A stretch of DNA of 64,000 nt from Pseudomonas cremoris (GTDB taxonomy: Bacteria > Pseudomonadota > Gammaproteobacteria > Pseudomonadales > Pseudomonadaceae), in contig NZ_JAAXCY010000008.1 of the NCBI RefSeq assembly GCF_014230465.1, forward strand, positions 1 to 64,000, given 5' to 3'. Of the stretch, positions 1 through 7,886 are shown piece by piece. The notes beneath the pieces are model-generated. The model did not search any database. It saw only the letters and a program-made list of their open reading frames with translations, and had not been told where the DNA came from. The stretch's first letter is position 1. Each line of letters opens with the position of its first letter. The position numbers were made by a program, and so were the translations under genes.

Positions 1-1
1 G

Positions 2-277
2 ACCCAGATGATCCTGCAAGGGACCCAGCTGGAGATCGAATACGCTCGCGACACCATGCCGCGTGGGGTGTTGGGCATGAACGCGGCGATGATGGAGGAC
101 TACCTCAAGTTCATCGCTAACCGTCGTTTGTCGCAGATTGGTTTGAAGGAAGAGTATCCAGGGACGACGAATCCGTTCCCGTGGATGAGCGAGATCATGG
201 ACTTGAAGAAAGAGAAGAATTTCTTTGAGACGCGTGTGATTGAGTACCAGACCGGCGGCGCGCTGAGCTGGGATTGA
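2..277 (+). CDS. nrdB: Ribonucleoside-diphosphate reductase subunit beta, C-terminal part
   Basis: This is the last ~91 residues of a class I ribonucleotide reductase small subunit; the rest lies left of the window. The small subunit carries the di-metal/tyrosyl radical cofactor that starts reduction of ribonucleotides to deoxyribonucleotides in the cytoplasm. The fragment shows the closing helices of the ferritin-like fold (YLKFIANRRLSQIGL), the PFPWMSEIMD segment and the acidic, phenylalanine-rich tail (KKEKNFFETRVIEYQ) that docks into the large subunit. The stop is followed at once by a strong intrinsic terminator. The iron-ligand helices are not visible here, so the subclass is not proved, but the tail is characteristic. 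Confidence 0.93.
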   Translation, partial: TQMILQGTQLEIEYARDTMPRGVLGMNAAMMEDYLKFIANRRLSQIGLKEEYPGTTNPFPWMSEIMDLKKEKNFFETRVIEYQTGGALSWD

Positions 278-287
278 TATAAAAAAT

Positions 288-320
288 GAAAAAAGAGCTG
301 CTACGGGCAGCTCTTTTTTT
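288..320 (+). terminator. Rho-independent terminator of nrdB
   Basis: The sequence AAAAGAGCTGC, loop TACGG, GCAGCTCTTTT runs straight into a T tract. The stem is 11 base pairs and starts about 14 bases after the nrdB stop. It is a textbook intrinsic terminator, and the A-rich left arm could let it work in both directions. Confidence 0.92.
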
Positions 321-349
321 TGACAAAAATTCAGGATCGGATCAACAGC

Positions 350-859
350 ATGGAAATGCTTGTCTTCACACTTATCAGCATCGCCCTACTTTCCCTGGGA
401 GCCTGGGGCATCCTGAGCGGAAGGCTTTACAGGAAACCGTTTACCCTTTATCTGATTGGATTCCTCTTGGCACTGGGAGGCGGATACATTGCCTACGGTC
501 TGGATCTGGGATCTCAAAACGATACAGTTTCCACGTTTTTTACCCACCTAAAACTGGCCTCTTCCTTTGTCAGCTACACCATCGCGGCTGCAGGCGGTAG
601 CCTCATTGCCAGCGGTATTGTCTTGAAAGCGCAGCACCAAGCAAAAAAAGATCACCTGAGGGCGAAAGCCTTCGTAGAGCTTATTTTGAAAAGCATCAGG
701 ATCATCCAATTGAGCGCCCAGGAGATACTCGATGATCCTGAAAGATTTCCGTTAGAACAGCAGGAAAAAAGACTTCAATACCTGCGCCAACGTTTTTTCG
801 ACCAGCAAATCGCATTGCGTGAAGCCACCGACCGACTGGAGCGCATGGAATACCTATAA
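350..859 (+). CDS. Small inner-membrane protein of unknown function
   Basis: A 169-residue protein. I chose the ATG at 350, which has an AGGA-like element about 12 bases upstream; a TTG at 320 would add ten residues but lies inside the nrdB terminator. Three hydrophobic segments are visible in the first ~95 residues (MLVFTLISIALLSLGAWGIL, then FTLYLIGFLLALGGGYIAYG, then FVSYTIAAAGGSLIASGIVL), followed by a charged, probably helical or coiled-coil C-terminal half (residues ~100-169) that should lie in the cytoplasm. I do not recognise the family. It is separated from nrdB by the terminator and is probably transcribed on its own. Confidence 0.7.
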   Translation: MEMLVFTLISIALLSLGAWGILSGRLYRKPFTLYLIGFLLALGGGYIAYGLDLGSQNDTVSTFFTHLKLASSFVSYTIAAAGGSLIASGIVLKAQHQAKKDHLRAKAFVELILKSIRIIQLSAQEILDDPERFPLEQQEKRLQYLRQRFFDQQIALREATDRLERMEYL

Positions 860-1007
860 AGTCGAAGCATTGCGGACTGCTTTTTTCATCAGCCCTCCAA
901 TGCTGTAGCCTTGTTCCCCAATTGCCGCCTGCGTTGTCATTGGTCCAAATGGCCGCTGTCATCGCTGAGGCGTGACTAAAATTATTAGATAGGACCGAGG
1001 CCTCCCC

Positions 1008-1664
1008 GTGAACCCAGACATGCTCGAAGCCGGCCCCGCTGACGCCAAAGTACTCTCCGTCTTTGACTTCGACGGCACCCTGACCCACCACGACAGTTTC
1101 GTCCCGTTCCTCAAGTTCGCCTTTGGCCCCGGCGAGTTCTATGGCCGGATGGTGAAATTGGCGGTACCTGGACTGCGGTTTTTGCTGCGCCAGATCAGCC
1201 GGGATGAGTTGAAGGCGCAGTTGATCCGCACCTTTATGACTGGGGTGGAAAAGGCGTGGGTTCAGCAAAAGGCGCAGGAGTATTGCCAGCGGTACTGGAC
1301 CAAGTTGATGCGCCCCAGCGGCTTGCAGTCGGTGGCCGATGAAGTGAAATCCGGGGCGGTGGTGACATTGTGTTCGGCATCGCCAGCGCTGGTGTTGCAG
1401 CCGTTTGCGGATCGGCTGGGGATCAAGTTGATCGGCACTGAGCTTGAGGTGGTCGACGGCGTGTTGACCGGTAAGCTCACCGGGAATAATTGCCGGTGTG
1501 AGAACAAGGTGCTCAGGCTGGAAGCAGTGTATGGGGACCTGGGGGAATATCGGCTGCGGGCCTGGGGTGATACCCGTGGGGATCGGGAGTTGTTGGCGGC
1601 GGCGCAGGATGCGCATTTTCGGCATTTTCATGCGAAGAAGAAGCGGGCTCGGTTGCAGCGGTGA
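1008..1664 (+). CDS. HAD-superfamily subfamily IB phosphatase
   Basis: A 218-residue cytoplasmic HAD hydrolase. Motif I is VFDFDGTLTHHDSF near residues 18-31, where the first Asp is the phospho-accepting nucleophile. Motif II is the VTLCSASPAL stretch near residue 120, and the acidic motif IV region is GDTRGDRELL near residue 187. The four-helix cap following motif I is typical of the IB branch (phosphoserine phosphatase-like, HAD-IB family). The start is a GTG at 1008 preceded by GAGG; an ATG four codons on is an alternative. The substrate cannot be told from sequence. It is convergent with the fic gene. Confidence 0.85.
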   Translation: MNPDMLEAGPADAKVLSVFDFDGTLTHHDSFVPFLKFAFGPGEFYGRMVKLAVPGLRFLLRQISRDELKAQLIRTFMTGVEKAWVQQKAQEYCQRYWTKLMRPSGLQSVADEVKSGAVVTLCSASPALVLQPFADRLGIKLIGTELEVVDGVLTGKLTGNNCRCENKVLRLEAVYGDLGEYRLRAWGDTRGDRELLAAAQDAHFRHFHAKKKRARLQR

Positions 1665-1675
1665 TACTAGTGGGC

Positions 1676-1704
1676 GGGATCGGCAAGGAGACCGGGGCGA
1701 TCCC
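1676..1704. terminator. Possible hairpin between convergent HAD and fic genes
   Basis: GGGATCG and CGATCCC form a 7-bp perfect stem around a 15-base loop, lying between two convergent stop codons. There is no T tract, so it is only a candidate terminator. Confidence 0.3.
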
Positions 1705-1706
1705 GA

Positions 1707-3251
1707 TCAATTGTCGCCGCTACCTGAGTCTCGTTCTTCAAATGCAGATCGCACCGCTTCCACTACCCGCTCGGCCAAGCGAGCAACTTCCAACTGCGGA
1801 TACGCCTTCTTCAACTTCCCCGATACCTGCCAGCCATTTTCCTTTAGAGAGCGAATGACGCGGTTTGCATCTTGGTCCGGCATTTCCAGCACTTCTTTGA
1901 GCTGCTCTTGAGCGCGTTGAAAAATGACCAACACACGTGCTTCATCAGCCATTTCTGTAAGGACTGTGTGCGCCACAACCTGTGCCGTATACAAGACATG
2001 CTCGGTCAAGTCGGGATAGCGCCATGCGAATTGCGCATCCTCGTAGTCATCAAAGACCAAGTTGCTGCGGGTGCCGTCCTCGTAAACTACGAGTTCGCCA
2101 AACCGATAGGACGCGGCGTAGCGTTGCATGAAGGGCCGCGAAAACACCTCCAGCGTGCGATCGTAACGCACCCGGAAATCAATCGAACTTGTGATCGTGG
2201 CTGACACCGGCAGGATCACGCCATCAGGCACCGCGTTATCACGGATCAAGCTGTCGTTGATTAGAAAGCGATGGATCCGACCATTACCATCCCGCATTGG
2301 GTGGATGTACACGAAGGCGAAAGCAATGACCGCTGCCCGTACCAGCGACTCAGAGCCTCGAGTTGCTCGCTCGAATGCCTTCAAGCCATCGAGCAGCTGT
2401 GTGAGCACCTCATATTGCGGCGCAATGTAGTGCACGATGTCTTCGCGCATGGTTGCTTGCCCCACGAAGACTGGCGAGCGGCGCAAACCCAGCCCGAGCG
2501 CCTCTTCCCCCAAAATACCGGTTTGCAACGTGTGCAGGCTTTCGCTGCTCAACGGATCCTCAATATGGCCACAGTACTTGGCGATCACGTGGGCAAACCG
2601 CTGGATCCTGTCGGCTTTGTCTGCCTCTCTCTCGATCAAAAAGCTGGCACGCGACTCCTTGAACGTCAGCCAACTTGCGGTGCGCATCAGGATATCGGCG
2701 CCAAAGGCTTGGTTCAGTTCCCGCAGTGCCGCGCCCAGATCAAACTGCAACGCTTCTTGCACGGCCTCGGTACGGCGAATCAAGGGGGAGAACGCTGGTA
2801 CGCCAGGAAGGTTATCGTTGATGCGCCAGCGCCGTATCCGTATCGGCTCAACACGGGTCAGGTAAAGTTGCGATGAAACTGCGTCGACATAACCGCCGTT
2901 AGTGACATCTGGCACGTCAAGATGCAGTCCGGTTAACCACTCGTACAGGAATCCGGTGCGGCGGGCATATTGACCAAAGGGTGTTTGCCGGCACCAGGCT
3001 TCGACCGGCGCAGGGCCGACTGCAGCAAACAGGCGAGCGAAAAATTCGAGGTGAATTTCTTCGTACTTGAGCCCAAACTCGAAATGTCCCGCAAAGTCGT
3101 CCGAGGGTTGATAGCTGATCGGGTACTTGCGCTCGACACGTCCATTGTTCTCGTGGCTCGTGCGTGTCGTAGCGATTACAGACTCGACGCGTAGGGGTTG
3201 CGCAAGCGCGATACGGTAGCGGTCAGCGAGTGCCTTAAAACCTACTTGCAT
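1707..3251 (-). CDS. Fic family protein (putative AMP transferase)
   Basis: A 514-residue protein with a central Fic domain. Residues 317-325 read HPMRDGNGR, matching the Fic active-site signature HPFx[D/E]GNGR except Met for Phe; the catalytic His and the anion-hole GNGR are intact. Fic enzymes usually move AMP, or another phosphate-containing group, onto Ser/Thr/Tyr hydroxyls of target proteins. Residues 203-208 (SFLIER) resemble the class II autoinhibitory motif [S/T]xxxE[G/N], with Arg in the last position. The C-terminal ~80 residues (QDANRVIRSLKENGW) look like a winged helix that could bind DNA. There is no antitoxin-like partner next to it. Five AAAACGMTAA-like repeats lie just upstream, suggesting autoregulation. 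Targets are unknown. Confidence 0.88.
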   Translation of the reverse strand: MQVGFKALADRYRIALAQPLRVESVIATTRTSHENNGRVERKYPISYQPSDDFAGHFEFGLKYEEIHLEFFARLFAAVGPAPVEAWCRQTPFGQYARRTGFLYEWLTGLHLDVPDVTNGGYVDAVSSQLYLTRVEPIRIRRWRINDNLPGVPAFSPLIRRTEAVQEALQFDLGAALRELNQAFGADILMRTASWLTFKESRASFLIEREADKADRIQRFAHVIAKYCGHIEDPLSSESLHTLQTGILGEEALGLGLRRSPVFVGQATMREDIVHYIAPQYEVLTQLLDGLKAFERATRGSESLVRAAVIAFAFVYIHPMRDGNGRIHRFLINDSLIRDNAVPDGVILPVSATITSSIDFRVRYDRTLEVFSRPFMQRYAASYRFGELVVYEDGTRSNLVFDDYEDAQFAWRYPDLTEHVLYTAQVVAHTVLTEMADEARVLVIFQRAQEQLKEVLEMPDQDANRVIRSLKENGWQVSGKLKKAYPQLEVARLAERVVEAVRSAFEERDSGSGDN

Positions 3252-3276
3252 TGTCGAATCCCCTAACGAGAGCTAA

Positions 3277-3389
3277 AAAACGATAACTATTGGGAGATAG
3301 TAGGCGAAAACGATAATGTCGAGGTTACGAAAATGCTAATGCGCACTCAAATTTGCTAATAAATCCACTATTCGCGTTGAAAACGCTAA
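3277..3389. promoter_or_regulatory. Five direct repeats AAAACGMTAA upstream of fic
   Basis: Ten-base units start at 3277 (AAAACGATAA), 3307 (AAAACGATAA), 3330 (AAAATGCTAA), 3350 (AATTTGCTAA) and 3380 (AAAACGCTAA), so the spacings are 30, 23, 20 and 30. They sit in an AT-rich stretch immediately 5' of the fic start codon. Same-strand, roughly helically phased repeats suggest cooperative binding of a regulator, possibly the winged-helix end of the Fic protein itself. The repeats are seen; the function is inferred. Confidence 0.6.
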
Positions 3390-3449
3390 ATGTCTGAATA
3401 GGGGCGATGCGGGGTTGTGGGCTCGGGAGGGGCACTGAGTCGATCCCTT

Positions 3450-3490
3450 CGCAGCCTCGCTAAAGCTCGACAGCTTGCTCCCACATTTGA
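3450..3490. repeat. Degenerate REP-like remnant
   Basis: The string GCAGCCTCGCTAAAGCTCGACAGC runs into TTGCTCCCACATTTGAT, the right-hand end of the genome's main REP family. The left arm is missing, so this looks like an eroded single copy between the fic promoter region and the end of the LysR gene. Confidence 0.55.
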
Positions 3491-3515
3491 TCTCTGTTGC
3501 TGGGTAGAGTGGTGT

Positions 3516-4475
3516 TTATGCCGTGGCTTTGAGGTCTACGCCCAGCGCAGTGGCGAAGGCTTTTACCATCGGGCTTCTGGGGGCGTTGTGACGCAGGATC
3601 AGGTTGAACGCGGTGCTCAAGTGGACATGCTCCGGGCACAGTGCGCGCAGGCGCCCTTCCCTAACCAATGGCGCGGCGTAATGTTGCGGCAGGAAGCCCA
3701 AGAACCGACCGGTGAGGATCAGGATCGCGACGGCTTCCACTTGTGAGGCCGAGGCGGACTGGCTGTCGTAGTTGACGAAGTTGGTCTTGTCGCGGTGGAT
3801 CGCATAACGATGGTTCACCACTTCGTATTGGCGCAGGGCGTCGGGGGTGATGTCGCTCGCATTGAACAGTGGATGTCCTACAGCGCAGTAGGCGTGGGCC
3901 TTTTCTTCGTACAGCGGGAAGTAGTCGAACTCTTCACGACGCTGGTACACCGGCACAATTCCGACAATCAGGCGGCCTTCCACGACGCCGCGCTCAACTT
4001 CGTCGAGTTGCGAGGCATGTAGGCGCAATCTTATTTTTGGCGAGTCACCGTGTAATTTTCCCAGCGCAGCAATAAGCGGGGAGTTAACGTCGGACACGGT
4101 GTTATCAATTACGCCCACACTAAGGTCGCCAATAAGCTCGTTTTGCGCCGAACTAAGCTTGTCGCGAAAACTGTCGACCGAGGTAAATAACTCGATGGAC
4201 GCTTGATACACCAGCTTGCCTTCTTCGGTCAGCCCAAAACCTTCCCTTCCCCGCGTGCACAGGCGCATGCCGATGCGGATTTCCAGGTCGGATATCTGTT
4301 TGCTGATGGCCGCCAGGCCTACATTGAGCTCATTTTGCGCAGCACTGAAACCGCCGGCTTCGACCACGGCCATGAACACGCGCAGCAATTTGAAGTCCAG
4401 CCCGCTCAGTTGCAGGGGCGGTCGTGTGCCGGGTTTTGGCGGTATGTTTCCAGAAGTGGAAAGTGGGGTTTCCAT
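3516..4475 (-). CDS. LysR-type transcriptional regulator
   Basis: A 319-residue LysR protein. The N-terminal winged HTH (LDFKLLRVFMAVVEAGGFSAAQNELNVGLAAISKQISDLE) sits near residues 25-65 after a short proline-rich extension, and the remainder is a periplasmic-binding-like effector domain. It is divergent from the argininosuccinate-lyase paralogue, with about 190 bases between the start codons, the usual geometry for a LysR regulator and its target. I infer that it controls the 4669-8708 lyase/ABC transporter operon; the inducer is unknown. Confidence 0.88.
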   Translation of the reverse strand: METPLSTSGNIPPKPGTRPPLQLSGLDFKLLRVFMAVVEAGGFSAAQNELNVGLAAISKQISDLEIRIGMRLCTRGREGFGLTEEGKLVYQASIELFTSVDSFRDKLSSAQNELIGDLSVGVIDNTVSDVNSPLIAALGKLHGDSPKIRLRLHASQLDEVERGVVEGRLIVGIVPVYQRREEFDYFPLYEEKAHAYCAVGHPLFNASDITPDALRQYEVVNHRYAIHRDKTNFVNYDSQSASASQVEAVAILILTGRFLGFLPQHYAAPLVREGRLRALCPEHVHLSTAFNLILRHNAPRSPMVKAFATALGVDLKATA

Positions 4476-4668
4476 AATACGCGTTGACCTCTAGTGCCAT
4501 ATTCAACAGGCTTCAACCCAGTCCTTGAACATAGCCAGGCGGCGATAATGAACATAAACATCCGCCCTTGGCAACCTTGAATACGGCGCGTCAGACGCTG
4601 GTTCAGTCTAGTTGAAAACTTATTTTTACTGCCTCCGACTCTTCTAAAAACAAGCGTGAGGAATACCC

Positions 4669-6096
4669 ATGTCTCAACCCACCGACCGCCTTTGGGGCGC
4701 TCGTTTCAAGACCGGTCCGTCTGCTGCATTGGCCGCGTTGTCCCGTTGCCCCGAGCGCTACTTTCGCCTGACGCCTTACGACCTGGCGGGCTCCCGTGCC
4801 CATGCCCGTGAGCTGCAGCGCGCCGGTCTGCTGGATGAGTCGGAGACCCTGCGCACGCTGCAAGCCCTAGACGCTATCGGCGCTGACTTCGCCGCCGGCA
4901 ACCTGCATCCGACCCTGGATGACGAGGACGTGCACACCTTTATCGAACGCGTGTTGACCGAGCGACTCGGCACCCTGGGCGGCAAGCTGCGCGCCGGGCG
5001 TTCGCGCAATGACCAGACGGCCAACGACCTGCGCCTTTTCCTACGGGACCATGCGCGCACTATCACCACCGAGGTGCTGGGTTTGCAGCAAGCGTTGGTG
5101 GAGCAGGCTGAGCGGCACGTCGAAAGCATCTGCCCTGGCTTCACTCACTTGCAGCAGGCGCAACCCATCGTGTTCGCCCACCACTTGCTGGCTCACTCGC
5201 AGTCGATGCTGCGCGATGTGCAGCGCTTGGTGGATTGGGATGCGCGCACAGCCCTGTCGCCGCTAGGTGCGGCAGCGATGGCTGGTTCTGCGATTGCCCG
5301 TCAGCCGGAACACTCGGCCAAGGAAATGGGCTACACCGGGCCATGCGAAAACTCCATCGATGCGGTCGCCAGCCGTGACCACGTGGCGGAGTTCCTGTTT
5401 GTGGCGGGCATGCTCGGGGTGAATATTTCGCGCCTGTCGGAAGAGTTTTGCCTGTGGTCTTCGCGCCAGTTTCGCTGGGTGGTGTTGGACGATGCCTACG
5501 CCACCGGCAGCTCGATCATGCCGCAGAAAAAGAACCCGGATATCGCCGAATTGGCGCGAGGCAAGGCTGGGCGCTTGATCGGCAACCTGACCGGGTTGAT
5601 GTCCACGCTCAAGTCGTTGCCACTTTCCTACAACCGCGACTTAAGCGAAGACAAGCACAGCGTATTGGACAGCGTGGATACCTTGTTGCTGGTGCTGCCG
5701 GCGATGGCCGGAATGGTCGCGACCATGAAGGTGCAGGTGGAAGAACTACGGCGTCAGGCGCCGATGGGTTTTACCTTGGCGACTGAGGTTGCGGATTGGT
5801 TGGCGACCCGTGGTGTGCCGTTCAAGGAAGCCCACGAGATTACCGGCGCGCTGGTACAGGCCTGTGAGAAGCATGAGATTGAGTTGTGGGAAGCCTCGCC
5901 GGCGATGTTGGCAGAGGTGGATGCGCGGTTAACCCCTGAGGTGCGCGACTGCCTGACGCTGGAGGCGGCGATTGCGGCACGCAGTGGTTGGGGTGGGACG
6001 GCGCCGGAGCGGGTTCGGGAGCAGATTGGGCGGTTGAAGGTGGCGTTGGCTGGGCAAAAAAAGTGGGCCGAGAGTTACCAGGGTTTCAGGATTTAA
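4669..6096 (+). CDS. argH: Argininosuccinate lyase-family protein (ArgH paralogue)
   Basis: A 475-residue member of the fumarase/aspartase superfamily. Visible landmarks are RSRNDQ (residues 111-116), FTHLQQAQP with the general-acid His at ~160, and the catalytic loop GSSIMPQKKNPD (residues 280-291) holding the active-site Ser. Family members cleave argininosuccinate to arginine and fumarate. All key residues are present, so it should be active, but it lies with a polar amino acid ABC importer and a LysR regulator rather than with other arginine genes. I infer a second, catabolic lyase acting on an imported argininosuccinate-like compound. The start is backed by GAGGAA upstream. Confidence 0.85.
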   Translation: MSQPTDRLWGARFKTGPSAALAALSRCPERYFRLTPYDLAGSRAHARELQRAGLLDESETLRTLQALDAIGADFAAGNLHPTLDDEDVHTFIERVLTERLGTLGGKLRAGRSRNDQTANDLRLFLRDHARTITTEVLGLQQALVEQAERHVESICPGFTHLQQAQPIVFAHHLLAHSQSMLRDVQRLVDWDARTALSPLGAAAMAGSAIARQPEHSAKEMGYTGPCENSIDAVASRDHVAEFLFVAGMLGVNISRLSEEFCLWSSRQFRWVVLDDAYATGSSIMPQKKNPDIAELARGKAGRLIGNLTGLMSTLKSLPLSYNRDLSEDKHSVLDSVDTLLLVLPAMAGMVATMKVQVEELRRQAPMGFTLATEVADWLATRGVPFKEAHEITGALVQACEKHEIELWEASPAMLAEVDARLTPEVRDCLTLEAAIAARSGWGGTAPERVREQIGRLKVALAGQKKWAESYQGFRI

Positions 6097-6106
6097 ATCT
6101 GCGGTG

Positions 6107-6147
6107 TGTGGGCTGGCGCCTTCGCAGGCAAGCCAGCTCCCACATTT
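6107..6147. repeat. Single REP-like hairpin
   Basis: TGTGGGCTGGC pairs with GCCAGCTCCCACA around CGCCTTCGCAGGCAA. It is a half-size relative of the REP doublets, placed between the lyase and the permease gene, where it may attenuate transcription or stabilise mRNA. Confidence 0.6.
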
Positions 6148-6193
6148 GAACCGCGTACAGCATTAGAGCGTTGTTAGTTTTTGGAGTAGCACC

Positions 6194-7072
6194 ATGAACC
6201 AAACCCCGGCAGAGCGCTTGGAAGCCGAGCGAAAGTTGTCCGAGAACCAGTTCGATATCACGCAATACGAGCACGTGCCACGTCGCTATTACGGGCGAAT
6301 GTTTTTCGCCACATTGATCGTGATCACACTGGCTGCGTTGTTGCGTGCGTTTGCCAATGGCCAGATCGAATGGTCCTACATCGGTCAGTTCCTCACGTCT
6401 GAGGCCATCCTGTGGGGCTTGGTGAACACCATCGTCATGTCAATCCTGGCCATGGCGCTGGGCGTGGTGATCGGGGTGATCACGGCGATCATGCGCATGT
6501 CGGCCAACCCGATCCTGCGTTATGTGGCCATCACCTACACCTGGCTGTTTCGCGGTACACCGCTGATTCTGCAACTGCTGCTGTGGTTCAACCTGGCGCT
6601 GATTTTCCCGGTGATCGCGATTCCTGGTGTGTTCAGCATCGACACCGTCGACCTGATGACGCCATTCGTGGCCGCCCTGCTCGGCCTGAGTATCAACCAG
6701 GGTGCATACACCGCCGAGGTGGTACGTGCCGGTCTGCTGTCCGTAGACACTGGCCAGTACGAAGCCGCCAAGTCCATCGGCATGCCGAGCCTGCAAGCGC
6801 TGCGTAGGGTAATTCTGCCGCAGGCGATGCGGGTGATCATTCCACCTGTAGGCAACGAGTTCATCAGCATGGTGAAAATGACCAGCCTGGCCAGCGTGAT
6901 CCAATACTCGGAGCTGTTGCACAACGCGCAAAACATCTACTACGCCAACGCACGGGTCATGGAGCTGCTGATTGTGGCCGGCATCTGGTACCTGGCGGTG
7001 GTGACTGTTCTTTCATTTGGTCAAAGCCGCCTTGAGCGTCGTTTTGCCCGCGGCGCCGGCAAGCGTTCGTAA
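6194..7072 (+). CDS. Amino acid ABC transporter permease (His/Glu/Arg/opine type)
   Basis: A 292-residue inner-membrane protein. A hydrophilic N-terminus of ~35 residues is followed by a first membrane helix and then the permease core (residues ~75-280), with the TWLFRGTPLILQLLL region typical of the HisMQ/GlnP branch. The EAA-type coupling loop is EAAKSIGMPSLQALRRVILPQA (~residues 192-213), where the ATPase docks. As the only permease gene in the operon it probably works as a homodimer. It is followed 24 bases later by its ATPase gene. Confidence 0.92.
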   Translation: MNQTPAERLEAERKLSENQFDITQYEHVPRRYYGRMFFATLIVITLAALLRAFANGQIEWSYIGQFLTSEAILWGLVNTIVMSILAMALGVVIGVITAIMRMSANPILRYVAITYTWLFRGTPLILQLLLWFNLALIFPVIAIPGVFSIDTVDLMTPFVAALLGLSINQGAYTAEVVRAGLLSVDTGQYEAAKSIGMPSLQALRRVILPQAMRVIIPPVGNEFISMVKMTSLASVIQYSELLHNAQNIYYANARVMELLIVAGIWYLAVVTVLSFGQSRLERRFARGAGKRS

Positions 7073-7096
7073 GTTTGGGTTGAGGAGATTTGCCCC

Positions 7097-7861
7097 ATGA
7101 GAAGCATCGTCAAGGCCGTCAACCTGAACAAGTATTACGACCAGTATCACGCACTGCGGGACATCAATATCGAGGTCGAGCAAGGCGAGGTGATGTGCAT
7201 CATCGGCCCGTCGGGTTCCGGTAAAAGTACCCTGCTGCGCTGCGTCAATCAGCTGGAAAAAATCGACAAGGGTGGCCTGTGGGTCGACGGCGAGTTGGTG
7301 GGTTACCGGGTGGTCGGCAACAAGCTGCATGAGATGAACGAATCGCAGATCGCCCGCCAGCGCCTGGCCACCGGCATGGTGTTCCAGCGCTTCAATTTGT
7401 TCCCGCATATGACCGTGCTGCAGAACATCATCGAAGGCCCATGCCAGGTGCTCAAGCGCTCGCCCAAGGAAGCCACTGAAGACGCGCTGGAGCTACTCGC
7501 CCGTGTCGGGCTGGCGGACAAGCGCAACGCCTACCCGGTGGAATTGTCCGGTGGGCAACAGCAGCGTGTAGCGATTGCCCGAGCCTTGGCGATGCGCCCC
7601 AAGTTGATGCTGTTTGACGAACCCACGTCAGCCCTCGACCCAGAGTTGGTAGGCGAAGTGCTGTCGGTAATGCGTGATTTGGCCACCACCGGCATGACCA
7701 TGATCGTGGTCACCCATGAATTGGGTTTTGCCCGTGAAGTGTCCAACCGCATGGTGTTTATGGATGCCGGCCAGATTGTGGAAGCCGGTAGCCCCGAAGA
7801 AATTCTAATAAGCCCACAAAACCCGCGTACCCAAAGCTTTATTTCTGCCGTTCGCACTTAA
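7097..7861 (+). CDS. Amino acid ABC transporter ATP-binding protein
   Basis: A 254-residue ABC ATPase. Walker A is GPSGSGKST (residues 37-45), the Q-loop lies in [12 protein letters not shown] (~residue 97), the signature is LSGGQQQR (150-157), Walker B is LMLFDEP (170-176), and the H-loop His lies in VVTHELGF. The sequence fits the polar amino acid (GlnQ/HisP) class. It energises the permease encoded just upstream and is followed 25 bases later by the binding-protein gene, so permease, ATPase and binding protein form one operon. Confidence 0.94.
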   Translation: MRSIVKAVNLNKYYDQYHALRDINIEVEQGEVMCIIGPSGSGKSTLLRCVNQLEKIDKGGLWVDGELVGYRVVGNKLHEMNESQIARQRLATGMVFQRFNLFPHMTVLQNIIEGPCQVLKRSPKEATEDALELLARVGLADKRNAYPVELSGGQQQRVAIARALAMRPKLMLFDEPTSALDPELVGEVLSVMRDLATTGMTMIVVTHELGFAREVSNRMVFMDAGQIVEAGSPEEILISPQNPRTQSFISAVRT

Positions 7862-7886
7862 CTAAAAAACAAACGAGAACGCCCCC

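Noticed and set aside
702..1631. A 309-codon open frame antisense to the HAD phosphatase gene
   Set aside because: Proline/histidine/arginine-rich translation without any recognisable domain; it mirrors the HAD gene, which has clear motifs.
1707..3251. Fic as half of a toxin-antitoxin operon
   Set aside because: No small antitoxin-like gene flanks it; its own inhibitory-like segment is internal and the neighbour genes are convergent or distant.
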